Assembly (NCBI RefSeq): GCF_000319305.2
Contig: NZ_AMWJ02000001.1
Location: 806,001-870,000, forward strand
Direction of reading: 5' to 3'
Length of the DNA stretch: 64,000 nucleotides
Source: Pseudomonas bharatica CSV86
GTDB taxonomy: Bacteria; Pseudomonadota; Gammaproteobacteria; Pseudomonadales; Pseudomonadaceae
The notes beneath the pieces were generated by a model, which saw only the letters and a list, made by a program, of their open reading frames with translations, ran no database searches and was not told the origin of the DNA. The translations under genes were made by a program, and so were the position numbers. Position 1 is the stretch's first letter. Every line of letters begins with the position of its first letter. Shown piece after piece: positions 19,426 through 29,849 of this stretch.

Positions 19426-21639
19426 ATGCGCACAGGGATGTTGGCGCTCTCGCTCGGGCTTTTGTGTCCGATCTTTCTGACCGCGTTGCCGTCCGTCGGA
19501 ACGCTGTCGGTCCTCGCCGTGCTGTGCCTGGTTTGCCTGTGGCGGCGCTTGTTCCCCCTGGCGTTTTTCCTCTTCGGGGTGTGCTGGTCCAGCCTCTGCG
19601 CACAAAGCGCGCTGGATGATCGCCTGGCGCGTCAGCTCGATGGCCGGACCTTGTGGATCGAGGGGCGGGTGGTCGGTTTGCCGGAGCAGGGTGGACAGCG
19701 GGTGCGCTTCGAGTTGCAGGACGCGCAATCACGCCGTGCCGAATTGCCGCGCCGCCTGCGCCTGACCTGGCAGGACGGCCCGGCGCTCAACAGCGGCGAG
19801 CACTGGCGCCTGGCGGTCAATCTGAAACGGCCGCAAGGCCTGCTCAATCCTCATGCCGCGGATGCCGAGGCGATGCTGCTGGCCCGGGGCATCGGCGGGC
19901 TGGGCTCGGTCAAGGATGGTGTTCGCACGGCGCCGGCCAGTGGTGCCTGGCGCGATGGTATTCGCCAGCGGTTGCTGGCGACACCGGCCAATGGCCGGGA
20001 GGCGGCGCTGGCGGCCCTGGTGCTGGGCGATGGCGCCGGCCTGGCGCGGGAAGACTGGAACGTCCTGCAAGCTACCGGCACCGTGCACCTGCTGGTGATT
20101 TCCGGCCAGCATATCGGCTTGCTGGCCGGCTTGGTCTACGGGCTGGTGGTCGGCCTGTTCCGCCTCGGCTGGTGGCCGCAGCGCCAGCCCTGGTTGCCCT
20201 GGGCCTGCGGGCTGGCGTTCGCCGCTGCGTTGGGCTACGGCGTGCTGGCCGGGTTCCAGGTCCCGGTGCAGCGTGCCTGCATTATGCTGGCGGTCGTGCT
20301 GCTCTGGCGTTTGCGCTTTCGCCATCTCGGGGTCGCCTGGCCGTTGCTGGTCGCGCTGAACGGCGTGCTGTTGTTCGAGCCGCTGGCAGCGCTGTTGCCG
20401 GGCTTCTGGCTATCGTTCGGTGCCGTTGCGGTACTGGTCATGGTGCTCGGCGGTCGATTGGGACGCTGGCCGATCTGGACGGCCTGGGGGCGGGTGCAAT
20501 GGTTCATCGCCATCGGTCTGCTGCCGCCGCTGCTGGCGCTGGGTTTGCCGGTCAGTCTCAGCGCGCCGCTGGCCAACCTGGTGGCGGTGCCCTGGCTGAG
20601 CATCCTGGTGCTGCCGCTGGCCCTGGCGGGAACCTTGCTGTTGCCGCTGCCCTTGGTCGGCGAAGGGCTGCTCTGGCTGGCGGGTGGTTTGCTCGGATGG
20701 TTGTTCGATCTGCTCGGCTGGATGGCGGCCTGGCGTCCGGCCTGGATTCCACCGGCATTGCCGCTGTGGAGCTGGCTGCTGGTCTGCTTGGGCGCGTTTC
20801 TGTTGCTGCTGCCTGCAGGGTTGCCGATGCGCCTGCTGGGTTGGCCCCTGTTGCTGCTCGCCGGCTTTACCCCGAGAGCTTTCGTTCCGCCGGGACAGGT
20901 GGATGTCTGGCAACTGGATGTCGGCCAGGGGCAGGCGTTCGTTCTGCGCACCCGGGACCACACCTTGCTCTACGACGCCGGTCCCGCGCGAGGCGATGTG
21001 GATCTCGGCGAGCGGGTGGTGGTGCCGACCCTGCTCAAGCTTGGCATTCGCCGACTGGACCTGATGTTGATCAGCCATGCCCACGCCGACCATGCCGGCG
21101 GTGCCCTCGCAGTGCAGCGAGGCTTGCCGGTGGGCCGGGTAGTGGCCGGCGAGCCGGATCCGTCCTGGCCGGCCGATGCCTGTGCCAGTGGCGAGGCCTG
21201 GGTGTGGAACGAGGTGCGCTTTTCACTCTGGCAATGGCAGGGCGCGGATGACAGCAACCAGCACTCTTGCGTCCTGAAGGTGGAGGCGTCCGGTGAAACC
21301 CTGCTGTTGGCCGGCGATATCGACCGCTTCGCCGAGCAGGCCTGGCTGCAAGGCTTCCAGGCCGGGCCGGTGGATTGGCTGCAGGCGCCGCATCATGGTA
21401 GCCGGACCTCGTCCAGTGCCGCGTTCCTGGATGTGCTGCGGCCTCGCGGGGTGTTGGTTTCCCGTGGTCGCCACAATGGTTTCGGTCATCCATCGCCGCT
21501 GGTGATGGCCCGCTACGCCGCGCGGCATATCGCTGTCTACGACAGCGCCGTGCTCGGTGCGGTGCATTTGCGCCTGGGCAGCTTCGGCAGTGCGCGTGGC
21601 GAGCGCGAGCGGGGCAAATTCTGGCGCGATCCGACATGA
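19426..21639 (+). CDS. comEC: ComEC/Rec2 family DNA uptake channel protein
   Basis: The protein of about 737 residues has an N-terminal DUF4131-type region, a central competence domain with many membrane segments (GDGAGLAREDWNVLQATGTVHLLVISGQHIGLL at its head) and a C-terminal metallo-beta-lactamase domain (SHAHADHAGG, APHHGSRTSSS). ComEC carries single-stranded DNA across the inner membrane in naturally competent bacteria; most pseudomonads have the gene, but competence is not shown for many. I prefer the ATG at 19426 (GGGG 8 bases upstream) over that at 19402, whose GAGG is too close. It is followed by exbB/exbD-like genes. Confidence 0.92.
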   Translation: MRTGMLALSLGLLCPIFLTALPSVGTLSVLAVLCLVCLWRRLFPLAFFLFGVCWSSLCAQSALDDRLARQLDGRTLWIEGRVVGLPEQGGQRVRFELQDAQSRRAELPRRLRLTWQDGPALNSGEHWRLAVNLKRPQGLLNPHAADAEAMLLARGIGGLGSVKDGVRTAPASGAWRDGIRQRLLATPANGREAALAALVLGDGAGLAREDWNVLQATGTVHLLVISGQHIGLLAGLVYGLVVGLFRLGWWPQRQPWLPWACGLAFAAALGYGVLAGFQVPVQRACIMLAVVLLWRLRFRHLGVAWPLLVALNGVLLFEPLAALLPGFWLSFGAVAVLVMVLGGRLGRWPIWTAWGRVQWFIAIGLLPPLLALGLPVSLSAPLANLVAVPWLSILVLPLALAGTLLLPLPLVGEGLLWLAGGLLGWLFDLLGWMAAWRPAWIPPALPLWSWLLVCLGAFLLLLPAGLPMRLLGWPLLLLAGFTPRAFVPPGQVDVWQLDVGQGQAFVLRTRDHTLLYDAGPARGDVDLGERVVVPTLLKLGIRRLDLMLISHAHADHAGGALAVQRGLPVGRVVAGEPDPSWPADACASGEAWVWNEVRFSLWQWQGADDSNQHSCVLKVEASGETLLLAGDIDRFAEQAWLQGFQAGPVDWLQAPHHGSRTSSSAAFLDVLRPRGVLVSRGRHNGFGHPSPLVMARYAARHIAVYDSAVLGAVHLRLGSFGSARGERERGKFWRDPT

Positions 21640-21703
21640 CAGCCTTCGGCAGCCATGGCCCCCTATGGTAGAGTGCAGAACTTTTTCCGAGGGGGTCCTT
21701 ACA

Positions 21704-22339
21704 GTGTGGGAATTGGTCAAGTCCGGTGGTTGGATGATGCTGCCGATCATTCTGAGTTCCATCGCCGCCATGGCTATCGTTGCCGAACGCCTGTGGACCC
21801 TGCGTGCCGCCCGCGTCACCCCGCCGCACCTGCTGGGCCAGGTCTGGCGCTGGATCAAGGACAAGCAACTGAGCACTGAGAAACTCAAGGAGCTGCGGGC
21901 CGATTCGCCGCTGGGCGAGATCCTCGCCGCCGGCCTGGCCAATTCCCGTCATGGTCGCGAAATCATGAAGGAATGCATCGAGGAAGCCGCCGCCCGGGTC
22001 ATCCATGAGCTGGAGCGCTATATCAACGCCCTCGGCACCATCGCCGCCATGGCACCGTTGCTCGGCCTGCTCGGCACCGTGCTGGGGATGATCGACATCT
22101 TCAGCTCGTTCATGGGCTCGGGCATGACGGCCAACGCAGCCGTGCTCGCCGGCGGTATTTCCAAGGCGCTGATCACAACCGCCGCAGGCCTGATGGTCGG
22201 CATCCCGGCGGTGTTCTTCCACCGATTCCTGCAGCGCCGCATCGACGAGCTGGTGGTGGGAATGGAGCAGGAGGCGATCAAGCTGGTCGAAGTGCTGCAG
22301 GGCGACCGTGATGTCGACCTGGCCGGGGGCAAAGCGTGA
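21704..22339 (+). CDS. exbB: MotA/TolQ/ExbB family proton channel protein
   Basis: The 211-residue protein starts at a GTG (VWELVKSGGWMMLPIILSS) preceded by a purine-rich GAGGGGG. It has three membrane segments and the ExbB core AAMAPLLGLLGTVLGMIDIF and GGISKALITTAAGLMVGIPAVFF. With the ExbD-like partner immediately downstream it should form a proton-driven complex of the ExbBD/TolQR class. This copy lies at the head of a lipid A/cell-wall operon, so its client may be an envelope process rather than TonB. Start and stop overlap with exbD. Confidence 0.9.
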   Translation: MWELVKSGGWMMLPIILSSIAAMAIVAERLWTLRAARVTPPHLLGQVWRWIKDKQLSTEKLKELRADSPLGEILAAGLANSRHGREIMKECIEEAAARVIHELERYINALGTIAAMAPLLGLLGTVLGMIDIFSSFMGSGMTANAAVLAGGISKALITTAAGLMVGIPAVFFHRFLQRRIDELVVGMEQEAIKLVEVLQGDRDVDLAGGKA

Positions 22340-22767
22340 AATTCCGGCGCAAGCAACGCGAGAACGTGGATATCAACCTGGCGTCGTTGATCGACGTGGT
22401 GTTCATCCTCTTGCTGTTCTTCGTGGTCACCACCACCTTCACCCGCGAGACGCAGTTGCGCGTCGAACTGCCGGAAGCCTCCAGCGGCGCGCCGATGCCG
22501 GAATCCGAGCAGAAGCTGGTGGAAATCACCATCAGCGCCGAAGGTGTCTATTCGGTGAACAATCACCTGCTGCCCAAAAGCGACCTGGCGACCCTGACCG
22601 AGGCCCTGCAGAAGGAGTCTGGCGGTGATACCAAGCTGCCGCTGGCGATCAGCGCCGATGGTAAGACTCCGCACCAGGCGGTGGTGACGGCAATGGACGC
22701 GGCCGGCAAGCTCGGCTTCAGCCATTTGCGCATGACCACGGTCGAGGCCGCACCGGGGACGCCCTGA
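22336..22767 (+). CDS. exbD: ExbD/TolR family protein
   Basis: The 143-residue protein has a short cytoplasmic head, one membrane segment (about 17-38, [18 protein letters not shown]) containing the conserved aspartate D20, and a periplasmic domain. This is the ExbD/TolR layout, in which the membrane aspartate carries protons. GTG start overlaps the exbB stop, and its own stop overlaps the lpxK start. Confidence 0.92.
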   Translation: MKFRRKQRENVDINLASLIDVVFILLLFFVVTTTFTRETQLRVELPEASSGAPMPESEQKLVEITISAEGVYSVNNHLLPKSDLATLTEALQKESGGDTKLPLAISADGKTPHQAVVTAMDAAGKLGFSHLRMTTVEAAPGTP

Positions 22768-23777
22768 TGGCTTTCTCGGATCGCCTGCTGGAGGCCTGGT
22801 ACAAGGGCCACCCGCTGCTCGCCCTGCTGTCTCCTCTCGAAGCCCTCTACCGCAGGATCGTGCGCGGCAAGCGCCAGCGCTTCCTGGCAGGCGAGGGCCG
22901 CATCTACCGCGCGCCGGTGCCGGTGCTGGTGGTGGGCAACATTACCGTGGGCGGCACCGGCAAGACGCCGCTGATCCTGTTTCTCGTCGAGCATTTTCGC
23001 CAGCGCGGGCTGAAGGTCGGCGTGGTCAGCCGTGGCTATGGCGCCAGGCCGCCGCAATTGCCCTGGCGGGTACGCGCCGACCAGCCGGCCGCCCATGCCG
23101 GCGACGAACCCCTGCTGATCGTGCAGCGCAGCGGTGTGCCGCTGATGATCGACCCCGACCGCTCCCGGGCCGTGCGCGCCTTGCTCGAAGCCGAGCCGCT
23201 GGACCTGATCCTGTGTGACGACGGTCTGCAACATTACCGTCTGGCCCGCGATCTGGAACTGGTGCTGATCGACGCCGCCCGTGGTCTCGGCAATCGCCGC
23301 TGCCTGCCCGCCGGTCCGCTGCGCGAACCGGTGGAGCGCCTGGGCGAGGTCGATGCCCTGCTGTACAACGGTGCGCTGGCCGATCGCGACGACGGTTACG
23401 CCTTTACCTTGCAACCCACGGCGCTGGTCAACCTGCGCAGTGGCGAGCGCCGGCCGCTGGATCATTTTCCCGCTGGGCAGGCGCTGCATGCGGTGGCCGG
23501 TATCGGCAATCCGCAGCGCTTCTTCGATACCTTGCGCACGCTGGGCTGGGCTCCCGTCGAGCATCCTTTCGCCGATCATGCCGTGTTCAGCGGCGAAGCC
23601 CTGGCGTTCGTGCCATCGCTGCCGCTGGTGATGACCGAGAAGGATGCCGTGAAATGTCGCAGTTTCGCCGGGGATGACTGGTGGTATCTTGCCGTCGATG
23701 CGCAGCCGTCGCCGGCCTTCGTGAGCTGGCTCGACGAGCGCCTGGCGCGATTGCTGCCGGATAGCCGGCAACCCTGA
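22767..23777 (+). CDS. lpxK: Tetraacyldisaccharide 4'-kinase LpxK
   Basis: The 336-residue protein has the LpxK P-loop [18 protein letters not shown], then VSRGYGAR and [18 protein letters not shown]. LpxK phosphorylates the lipid A precursor disaccharide at the 4' position on the inner-membrane cytoplasmic face. A hydrophobic N-terminal helix serves as anchor. The length fits the family. Confidence 0.95.
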   Translation: MAFSDRLLEAWYKGHPLLALLSPLEALYRRIVRGKRQRFLAGEGRIYRAPVPVLVVGNITVGGTGKTPLILFLVEHFRQRGLKVGVVSRGYGARPPQLPWRVRADQPAAHAGDEPLLIVQRSGVPLMIDPDRSRAVRALLEAEPLDLILCDDGLQHYRLARDLELVLIDAARGLGNRRCLPAGPLREPVERLGEVDALLYNGALADRDDGYAFTLQPTALVNLRSGERRPLDHFPAGQALHAVAGIGNPQRFFDTLRTLGWAPVEHPFADHAVFSGEALAFVPSLPLVMTEKDAVKCRSFAGDDWWYLAVDAQPSPAFVSWLDERLARLLPDSRQP

Positions 23778-23814
23778 TCTATTTCGTTTCGGCCACAGGC
23801 CTGAGGAACACACC

Positions 23815-24000
23815 ATGGACACCAAACTGCTCGATATCCTCGCTTGCCCGATCACCAAGGGCCCGCTCAAGCTCAGCGCCGACAAGACCGAGCTGATCAG
23901 CAAGGGTGCCGGCCTGGCCTATCCGATCCGCGACGGTATCCCGGTGATGCTGGAAAGCGAAGCCCGTACCCTGACCGACGATGAGCGCCTGGACAAATGA
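23815..24000 (+). CDS. ycaR: Trm112/YcaR family small protein
   Basis: The 61-residue protein reads [20 protein letters not shown] and then [17 protein letters not shown], the standard YcaR/UPF0434 pattern. Only one cysteine remains of the usual zinc-binding set. Function in bacteria is unclear; it is almost always found between lpxK and kdsB. The stop overlaps the kdsB start. Confidence 0.92.
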   Translation: MDTKLLDILACPITKGPLKLSADKTELISKGAGLAYPIRDGIPVMLESEARTLTDDERLDK

Positions 24001-24761
24001 GCCTGGTCTTCACCGTGGTGATCCCGGCGCGGCTGCGTTCTACGCGCCTGCCGAACAAACCGCTGCTGGCGATCGCCGGCAAGCCGATGATCCAGCATGT
24101 CTGGGAACAGGCGCGCAAGAGCAGCGCTGCCCGCGTGGTCATCGCCACCGACGATGCCAGCATCGTCGAGGCCTGCAAGGCGTTCGGTGCCGAGGTCCTG
24201 CTGACCCGCGCGGACCACGAATCCGGCACCGACCGCCTGGCCGAAGTGGCGGCCGCGCTGGACTTGCCTGCCGATGCCATCGTGGTCAACGTGCAGGGCG
24301 ACGAGCCGCTGATCCCGCCGTCGATCATCGACCAGGTGGCCGCCAACCTGGCTGCCCATCCGGAAGCGGGCATCTCTACGCTTGGCGAGCCCCTCGAATC
24401 GGTCGAGGCATTGTTCAATCCGAACGTGGTCAAGGTGGTCGCCGATTGCAACGGGCTGGCCCTGACCTTCAGCCGTGCGCCGCTGCCTTGGGCCCGTGAC
24501 GCGCTGGCCCGGGATCGCCAGCAACTGCCGGCTGGGGTGCCCTACCGTCGGCATATCGGCATGTATGCCTACCGTGCCGGCTTCCTCCAGGACTTCGTTG
24601 GCTGGGGCCCGTGCTGGCTGGAACAGACTGAAGCACTGGAGCAGTTGCGCGCGCTCTGGCATGGCGTGCGTATCCATGTCGCCGATGCCCTGGAAGCGCC
24701 GCCCGTGGGTGTCGATACGGCCGAAGACCTCGAGCGCGTGCGGCGCTTGCTGGAGGCCTGA
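23997..24761 (+). CDS. kdsB: 3-deoxy-manno-octulosonate cytidylyltransferase KdsB
   Basis: The 254-residue protein shows the nucleotidyltransferase start [20 protein letters not shown] and the conserved [29 protein letters not shown]. KdsB activates Kdo with CTP for lipopolysaccharide core assembly in the cytoplasm. It is coupled to ycaR upstream and to the phosphatase gene downstream (stop and start share a base). Confidence 0.96.
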   Translation: MSLVFTVVIPARLRSTRLPNKPLLAIAGKPMIQHVWEQARKSSAARVVIATDDASIVEACKAFGAEVLLTRADHESGTDRLAEVAAALDLPADAIVVNVQGDEPLIPPSIIDQVAANLAAHPEAGISTLGEPLESVEALFNPNVVKVVADCNGLALTFSRAPLPWARDALARDRQQLPAGVPYRRHIGMYAYRAGFLQDFVGWGPCWLEQTEALEQLRALWHGVRIHVADALEAPPVGVDTAEDLERVRRLLEA

Positions 24762-25225
24762 TGCGCGTCCTCTTCGTTTGCCTGGGCAATATCTGCCGCT
24801 CGCCGACCGCTGAAGGCGTATTGCGTCATCAATTGGCCGAAGCCGGGCTGGCCGAGGTGATCCATGTGGCGTCGGCGGGCACCGGCGACTGGCATGTCGG
24901 CAACCCGCCGGACAGCCGCACCCGTCGCGCCGCCCAGTTGCGTGGCTACGATCTGTCGGCCCAGCGGGCGCAGCAGGTCAGCGTGGAGGACTTCACCCGT
25001 TATGACCTGATCCTGGCCATGGACAAGAGCAATCTGGCCAATCTCCAGGCGATGCGCCCGGGGCACGCCAGCGCCGAGCTGGACCTATTCCTGCGCCGCT
25101 ACGAAGGCGCCCTGGACGAGGTGCCGGATCCTTACTACGGCGGCGAGCAGGGCTTCGAGCATGTGCTGGACCTGATCGAAGCGGCCTGTCGCGAGCTGGT
25201 CAGCGAATTGAAGGGGCGGCTATGA
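24761..25225 (+). CDS. Low molecular weight protein-tyrosine phosphatase
   Basis: The 154-residue protein has the active-site loop VCLGNICRSP (C7, R13) and the acid DPYYGG (aspartate donor) of the LMW-PTP family. Partners of such enzymes are tyrosine kinases of capsule export or unknown targets; none is encoded nearby. Its place between kdsB and murB is conserved in pseudomonads. Stop and murB start overlap. Confidence 0.93.
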   Translation: MRVLFVCLGNICRSPTAEGVLRHQLAEAGLAEVIHVASAGTGDWHVGNPPDSRTRRAAQLRGYDLSAQRAQQVSVEDFTRYDLILAMDKSNLANLQAMRPGHASAELDLFLRRYEGALDEVPDPYYGGEQGFEHVLDLIEAACRELVSELKGRL

Positions 25226-26241
25226 GCGCCAAGGTTGAATCGCAGGTTTCCCTCAAGCCGTACAACAGCTTCGGGATCGACGCCGAGGCGCTTCATTTCG
25301 CCCAGGCCCGCAGTGACGACGATGTGCGTCAACTGCTGGCCTATGCCGCCAGCGAGGACCTGCCGGTCCTGGTGATTGGTGGTGGCAGCAACCTTTTGCT
25401 GACCCGGGACGTCACCGCGCTGGTCCTGCGCATGAACAGCAGCGGCATCCGCGTGCTCTCGGATGATGGCGAGCGAGTGGTGGTCGAGGCGGAGGCGGGG
25501 GAGCCCTGGCATCCGTTCGTGCAGTGGACCCTGGAGCACGGCCTGGCCGGGCTGGAAAACCTCAGCCTGATTCCCGGTACCGTCGGTGCCGCCCCGATGC
25601 AGAACATCGGCGCCTATGGTGTCGAGATCAAGGATGTCTTTGCCGGGTTGACCGCGCTGGATCGCCAGACTGGCGATCTGCATGAGTTCAGCCTGGAGGA
25701 GTGCGAGTTCGCCTACCGTGACAGCCATTTCAAGCGAAATCCGGGACGCTGGATCATTCTTCGGGTGCGTTTTGCGCTCAGCCGGGTTGGGGCGCTACAT
25801 CTGGATTACGGCCCGGTGCGTCAGCGCCTGGCAGACCAGGGCATCACGCAGCCGACGGCCAGGGATGTCAGCGAGGCGATCTGCAGCATTCGCGCAGAGA
25901 AACTGCCGGACCCGGCCACGCTGGGCAATGCTGGAAGTTTCTTCAAGAATCCGGTGGTCAGTGCCGAACTGGCCCAGTGCATTCGTGACCAGCATCCGGG
26001 TGTCGTGGCTTATCCACAGGCCGACGGTCGGGTGAAGCTGGCAGCGGGCTGGTTGATCGAGCAGGCGGGCTGGAAAGGTTATCGCGACGGCGATGCCGGT
26101 GTGCACAGGATGCAGGCGCTGGTGCTGGTGAACTATGGCCAGGCGACTGGCGAGCAGGTGCATGAGCTGGCGCAGAAGATCCAGGGCGACGTTCTCGAGC
26201 GGTTTGGTGTCGAACTCGAGATGGAGCCGAATCTGTATTAA
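25222..26241 (+). CDS. murB: UDP-N-acetylenolpyruvoylglucosamine reductase MurB
   Basis: The 339-residue protein has the FAD-binding region PVLVIGGGSNLLLT, GLENLSLIPGTVGAAPMQNIGAYG, and the catalytic region LGNAGSFFKNPVV with the reactive serine. It makes UDP-N-acetylmuramate with NADPH in the cytoplasm. It is the last gene of the exbB to murB operon. Pieces of its 3' end recur just downstream in a rearranged duplication. Confidence 0.95.
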   Translation: MSAKVESQVSLKPYNSFGIDAEALHFAQARSDDDVRQLLAYAASEDLPVLVIGGGSNLLLTRDVTALVLRMNSSGIRVLSDDGERVVVEAEAGEPWHPFVQWTLEHGLAGLENLSLIPGTVGAAPMQNIGAYGVEIKDVFAGLTALDRQTGDLHEFSLEECEFAYRDSHFKRNPGRWIILRVRFALSRVGALHLDYGPVRQRLADQGITQPTARDVSEAICSIRAEKLPDPATLGNAGSFFKNPVVSAELAQCIRDQHPGVVAYPQADGRVKLAAGWLIEQAGWKGYRDGDAGVHRMQALVLVNYGQATGEQVHELAQKIQGDVLERFGVELEMEPNLY

Positions 26242-26256
26242 AAGCCCTGCACGGAA

Positions 26257-26332
26257 CCTGTGGGAGCTGGCTTGCCAGCGATTGGTAGTTGAAGTCACCA
26301 CCGCCATCGCTGGCAAGCCAGCTCCCACAGGG
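26257..26332. repeat. REP-type palindromic repeat after murB
   Basis: CCTGTGGGAGCTGGCTTGCC pairs with GGCAAGCCAGCTCCCACAGG. It is included in the local duplication, and an identical copy lies 251 bases further on. Confidence 0.88.
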
Positions 26333-26361
26333 ACCGCGTTTTTCTTTGGATCTGTCTCATT

Positions 26362-26397
26362 AAAAAGCCCCGCCAGTTTCACTGGTGGGGGTTTTTT
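26362..26397. terminator. Hairpin terminator after murB (first copy)
   Basis: AAAAAGCCCCGCCAGT...ACTGGTGGGGG followed by TTTTTT. It is a diverged relative of the better-paired rne/murB terminator at 26613. Confidence 0.75.
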
Positions 26398-26507
26398 CAG
26401 CCTTTGGAAATCAGAAGTCAGTGCCGAACTGGCCCGGCGACGTTCTCGAGCGGTTTGGTGTCGAACTCGAGATGGAGCCGAATCTGTATTAAAAGCCCTG
26501 CACGGAA

Positions 26508-26583
26508 CCTGTGGGAGCTGGCTTGCCAGCGATTGGTAGTTGAAGTCACCACCGCCATCGCTGGCAAGCCAGCTCCCACAGGG
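26508..26583. repeat. REP-type palindromic repeat, duplicated copy
   Basis: Identical to the element at 26257-26332, as part of the local duplication. Confidence 0.88.
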
Positions 26584-26612
26584 TCCTCGGTTGTTCTTTC
26601 GGCCAAGATAAT

Positions 26613-26650
26613 AAAAAGCCCCGCCAGTTTTCACTGGCGGGGCTTTTTTT
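26613..26650. terminator. Bidirectional terminator between murB and rne
   Basis: AAAAAGCCCCGCCAGT and ACTGGCGGGGCTTTTTTT form a perfect hairpin with A and T runs at both sides, so it can stop transcripts from both converging genes. Confidence 0.88.
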
Positions 26651-26663
26651 CAGCCTTTGGAAA

Positions 26664-29600
26664 TCAGAAGTGCGGTTTGTGCTCTTCGGTGGTTTCCAGG
26701 GCTTTCGGGGCTTCCTCGGTGACCTGGGCTTGGGCCTCAGCCGCTGCGGCGGCCGCGGCAGCAGCTGCTGCTTCGGCTTCACGCTTGCGACGGCGGACTT
26801 CACGCGGATCATTCGGGGCGCGGCCGTTCGAGGTAGTCACGACAGGCGCTTCGACGGGGGCCGGCTCGGCGACTGGAGCCTCGACCACTGCTGCCGGGGT
26901 TTCCTCGGCAACGGCTGGCGCTGGCGTTTCAACCACTGGCTGAACCTCGACGACCGGTTCCTGGGCTTGTGGCTGCTCCTGGGCAACGACTGGCTCAGGC
27001 GCGGCTTCCACGACCGGAGCGGCTTCGACCACAGGCGCGGCCACTTCGGCAGGCTGCTCGACAGGCTGTGGCGTCACTTCGACCACTGGCTCGACGCTCG
27101 GCTCGACGGCTTCGACGACGGCAGCCGGTTGCTCGACCGCAGGGGCAATGCTCGTTTCAGCCACTGCTTCGGACGGTTTCACGGCCTCGGCCACTTCGGC
27201 GATCTCGGCGGCCTGGGATTGCACTGGCGCAGGTTCGACCTGTGGAGCGCTTTCCTCGACCTTGGCGGTCGCGCGTTCGGCCTGGGCGTGAGCCTCGGCT
27301 TCGGCGTTGGCGCTGATGGCAGTGGTGGCGACCGCAGCGGTCACGGCCAGGCCGGCAGCCAGTTCGGCAGTGCTTGGCTCCTGGCCTTCTTCAGAGGCTT
27401 CTTCGCCGCCTTCGATCAGTTCGCCATTGGCATCACGCTGACGCTCACGGCGGTTGCTGCGACGACGCTGGCCACGGGAGCGACGACGTGGACGTTCGCC
27501 TTCGGCGCCTTCCTGGTTGTCGTCCTGCAGCAGTTCTTCGTTCGGCAGTTGCTCCTCGGCAGCTTCGGCAGCCTGCTCGGCAGGGCGTGGCTGGCGCTCT
27601 TCGCGCGGTGGGCGCGGTTGGCGCTCTTCACGAGGTGCACGTTCTTCGCGTGGAGCACGCTCTTCGCGAGGTTGACGCTCTTCCCGCGGGGCGCGTTCTT
27701 CACGAGGTTGACGCTCTTCACGTGGTGCGCGTTCTTCGCGAGGTGCACGCTCTTCACGCGGGGCACGCTCAGGACGCTCTTCACGAACGGCTGGTGCGAC
27801 CGGAGCAGCATCCAGTGGTTCACGCAGTTCGCGGACCGGGCGATCTTCACGAGGACGACGCTCTTCACGCGGAGCACGTTGCTGGCGCTCTTCACGTGGT
27901 GCGCGCTCTTCACGCGGCTGACGCTCTTCCCGTGGCGCGCGTTCCTCGCGAGGCTGGCGCTCTTCACGCGGTGCACGCTCGGCACGCTCTTCGCGCGGCT
28001 TGCGATCTTCATCGCGGCGGCCGTTGCGGTTGCGGCTCTGCTGGCGACCGTTGCGGCGCTCTTCGTTGCGTTGCGGACGCTCGGTGGTGGCTGGCTTCGC
28101 GGCAGCAGCAGGCGCGACTGGCTCTTCCTTGCTGCCGGCGAACAGGCTCACCAGCGACTTGACCAGGCCCTTGAACAGGCTTGGTTCCGGCGCGACGTGG
28201 GCAGGCGCTGCAGGAGCGGCTGCTTCAGGCTGCTCGGCGGCGACCGGGGCGTTGCCGCGGGCCGGTGCGGTCTTCACTGCGGCTTCCTGGCGAACCAGGG
28301 TGCGGGTGGCGGCGGCTTGCGGCGCTTCCTCGACCTCGGCAGCAGCGATCTCGTAGCTGGACTGGGCGCTCAGGGCTTCCGGGTTGTCATCACGCAGGCG
28401 CTGGACTTCGAAGTGCGGCGTCTCCAGGTGATCGTTCGGCAGGATGATGATGCGCGCGCGGGTGCGCAGTTCGATCTTGGTGATCGAGTTGCGCTTTTCG
28501 TTGAGCAGGAATGCGGCGACCGGGATCGGCACCTGGGCACGAACCTCGGCGGTGCGGTCCTTCAGGGCTTCTTCTTCGATCAGGCGCAGGATCGCCAGCG
28601 ACAGCGACTCGACGTCACGGATGATGCCGGTGCCGCTGCAGCGCGGGCAGACGATGCCGCTGCTTTCGCCCAGGGATGGGCGCAGGCGCTGGCGGGACAT
28701 CTCCAGCAGGCCGAAGCGCGAGATGCGGCCGACCTGGACGCGGGCGCGGTCGGCTTCCAGGCACTCGCGGACTTTCTCTTCCACAGCGCGCTGGTTCTTG
28801 GCCGGGGTCATGTCGATGAAGTCGATGACGATCAGGCCGCCGATGTCGCGCAGACGCAGTTGGCGGGCGATTTCCTCAGCCGCCTCCAGGTTGGTCTGCA
28901 GGGCGGTTTCCTCGATATCGCTACCTTTGGTGGCGCGCGCCGAGTTGATGTCGATCGACACCAGGGCTTCGGTCGGATCGATCACGATCGAGCCGCCGGA
29001 CGGCAGGTCGACCACGCGCTGGAAGGCGGTTTCGATCTGGCTTTCGATCTGGAAACGGTTGAACAGCGGGACGCTGTCTTCGTACAGCTTGATCTTGCTG
29101 GCGTACTGCGGCATCACCTGGCGGATGAAGGTCAGGGCTTCTTCCTGGGCATCGATGCTGTCGATCAGCACTTCGCCGATGTCCTGGCGCAGGTAGTCGC
29201 GGATGGCGCGGATGATGACGTTGCTTTCCTGGTAGATCAGGAAGGGCGCGGCGCGGTCCTGGGAGGCTTCCTTGATCGCGGTCCAGAGTTGCAGCAGGTA
29301 GTCGAGGTCCCACTGCATTTCTTCGCTGCTGCGGCCGAGGCCGGCAGTGCGCACGATCAGGCCCATGTCGGCCGGAGCGACCAGGCCGTTCAGGGCCTCG
29401 CGCAGTTCATTGCGTTCTTCGCCTTCGATGCGACGGGAAATCCCGCCGGCACGCGGGTTGTTCGGCATCAGTACCAGGTAGCGGCCGGCAAGGCTGATGA
29501 AGGTGGTCAGGGCTGCGCCCTTGTTGCCACGCTCCTCTTTTTCGACCTGGACGATGACTTCCTGGCCTTCGCTCAGTACTTCCTTGATGTTGACCCGGCC

Positions 29601-29849
29601 TTCCGGGTTCTTCTTGAAGTATTCGCGGGAGATTTCCTTGAGTGGCAGGAAGCCATGGCGTTCGGAGCCGAAGTCGACGAAAGCGGCTTCGAGGCTGGGT
29701 TCGATACGGGTGATCCGGCCTTTGTAGATATTGGCCTTCTTCTGCTCGCGCGCACCGGACTCGATGTCCAGGTCGTAGAGGCGCTGGCCGTCTACCAGAG
29801 CAACACGCAACTCTTCGGGTTGAGTCGCGTTAATCAGCATTCTTTTCAT
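26664..29849 (-). CDS. rne: Ribonuclease E
   Basis: The 1,061-residue protein starts [22 protein letters not shown]. It has an S1 RNA-binding domain (about 35-120), the RNase E/G catalytic domain with two metal-site regions ([11 protein letters not shown] and IVIDFIDM) and the zinc-link cysteines CPRCSGTG. From about residue 520 the C-terminal half is low in complexity: an Arg/Glu-rich tract of imperfect seven-residue units (REERxPR, roughly residues 620-800), then an Ala/Pro/Val/Glu-rich tail. In this enzyme the tail is the scaffold for the RNA degradosome and binds RNA. It makes the first cuts in mRNA decay and rRNA/tRNA maturation, at the inner membrane. A frame extension to 29897 is not family-like. 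Confidence 0.96.
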   Translation of the reverse strand: MKRMLINATQPEELRVALVDGQRLYDLDIESGAREQKKANIYKGRITRIEPSLEAAFVDFGSERHGFLPLKEISREYFKKNPEGRVNIKEVLSEGQEVIVQVEKEERGNKGAALTTFISLAGRYLVLMPNNPRAGGISRRIEGEERNELREALNGLVAPADMGLIVRTAGLGRSSEEMQWDLDYLLQLWTAIKEASQDRAAPFLIYQESNVIIRAIRDYLRQDIGEVLIDSIDAQEEALTFIRQVMPQYASKIKLYEDSVPLFNRFQIESQIETAFQRVVDLPSGGSIVIDPTEALVSIDINSARATKGSDIEETALQTNLEAAEEIARQLRLRDIGGLIVIDFIDMTPAKNQRAVEEKVRECLEADRARVQVGRISRFGLLEMSRQRLRPSLGESSGIVCPRCSGTGIIRDVESLSLAILRLIEEEALKDRTAEVRAQVPIPVAAFLLNEKRNSITKIELRTRARIIILPNDHLETPHFEVQRLRDDNPEALSAQSSYEIAAAEVEEAPQAAATRTLVRQEAAVKTAPARGNAPVAAEQPEAAAPAAPAHVAPEPSLFKGLVKSLVSLFAGSKEEPVAPAAAAKPATTERPQRNEERRNGRQQSRNRNGRRDEDRKPREERAERAPREERQPREERAPREERQPREERAPREERQQRAPREERRPREDRPVRELREPLDAAPVAPAVREERPERAPREERAPREERAPREERQPREERAPREERQPREERAPREERAPREERQPRPPREERQPRPAEQAAEAAEEQLPNEELLQDDNQEGAEGERPRRRSRGQRRRSNRRERQRDANGELIEGGEEASEEGQEPSTAELAAGLAVTAAVATTAISANAEAEAHAQAERATAKVEESAPQVEPAPVQSQAAEIAEVAEAVKPSEAVAETSIAPAVEQPAAVVEAVEPSVEPVVEVTPQPVEQPAEVAAPVVEAAPVVEAAPEPVVAQEQPQAQEPVVEVQPVVETPAPAVAEETPAAVVEAPVAEPAPVEAPVVTTSNGRAPNDPREVRRRKREAEAAAAAAAAAAAEAQAQVTEEAPKALETTEEHKPHF

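Larger units (their letters stand above)
26417..26667. repeat. Rearranged tandem duplication of the murB 3' end, REP and terminator
   Basis: 26417-26435 repeats 19 bases of internal murB (25957-25975). Joined directly to it, 26436-26583 repeats 26185-26332 exactly (148 bases: last 18 codons of murB, stop and REP). The following terminator region then resembles 26333-26416 more loosely. The layout fits a tandem duplication of about 460 bases in which about 209 bases were later lost. The repeated murB fragment has no start and is not a gene. Confidence 0.85.
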
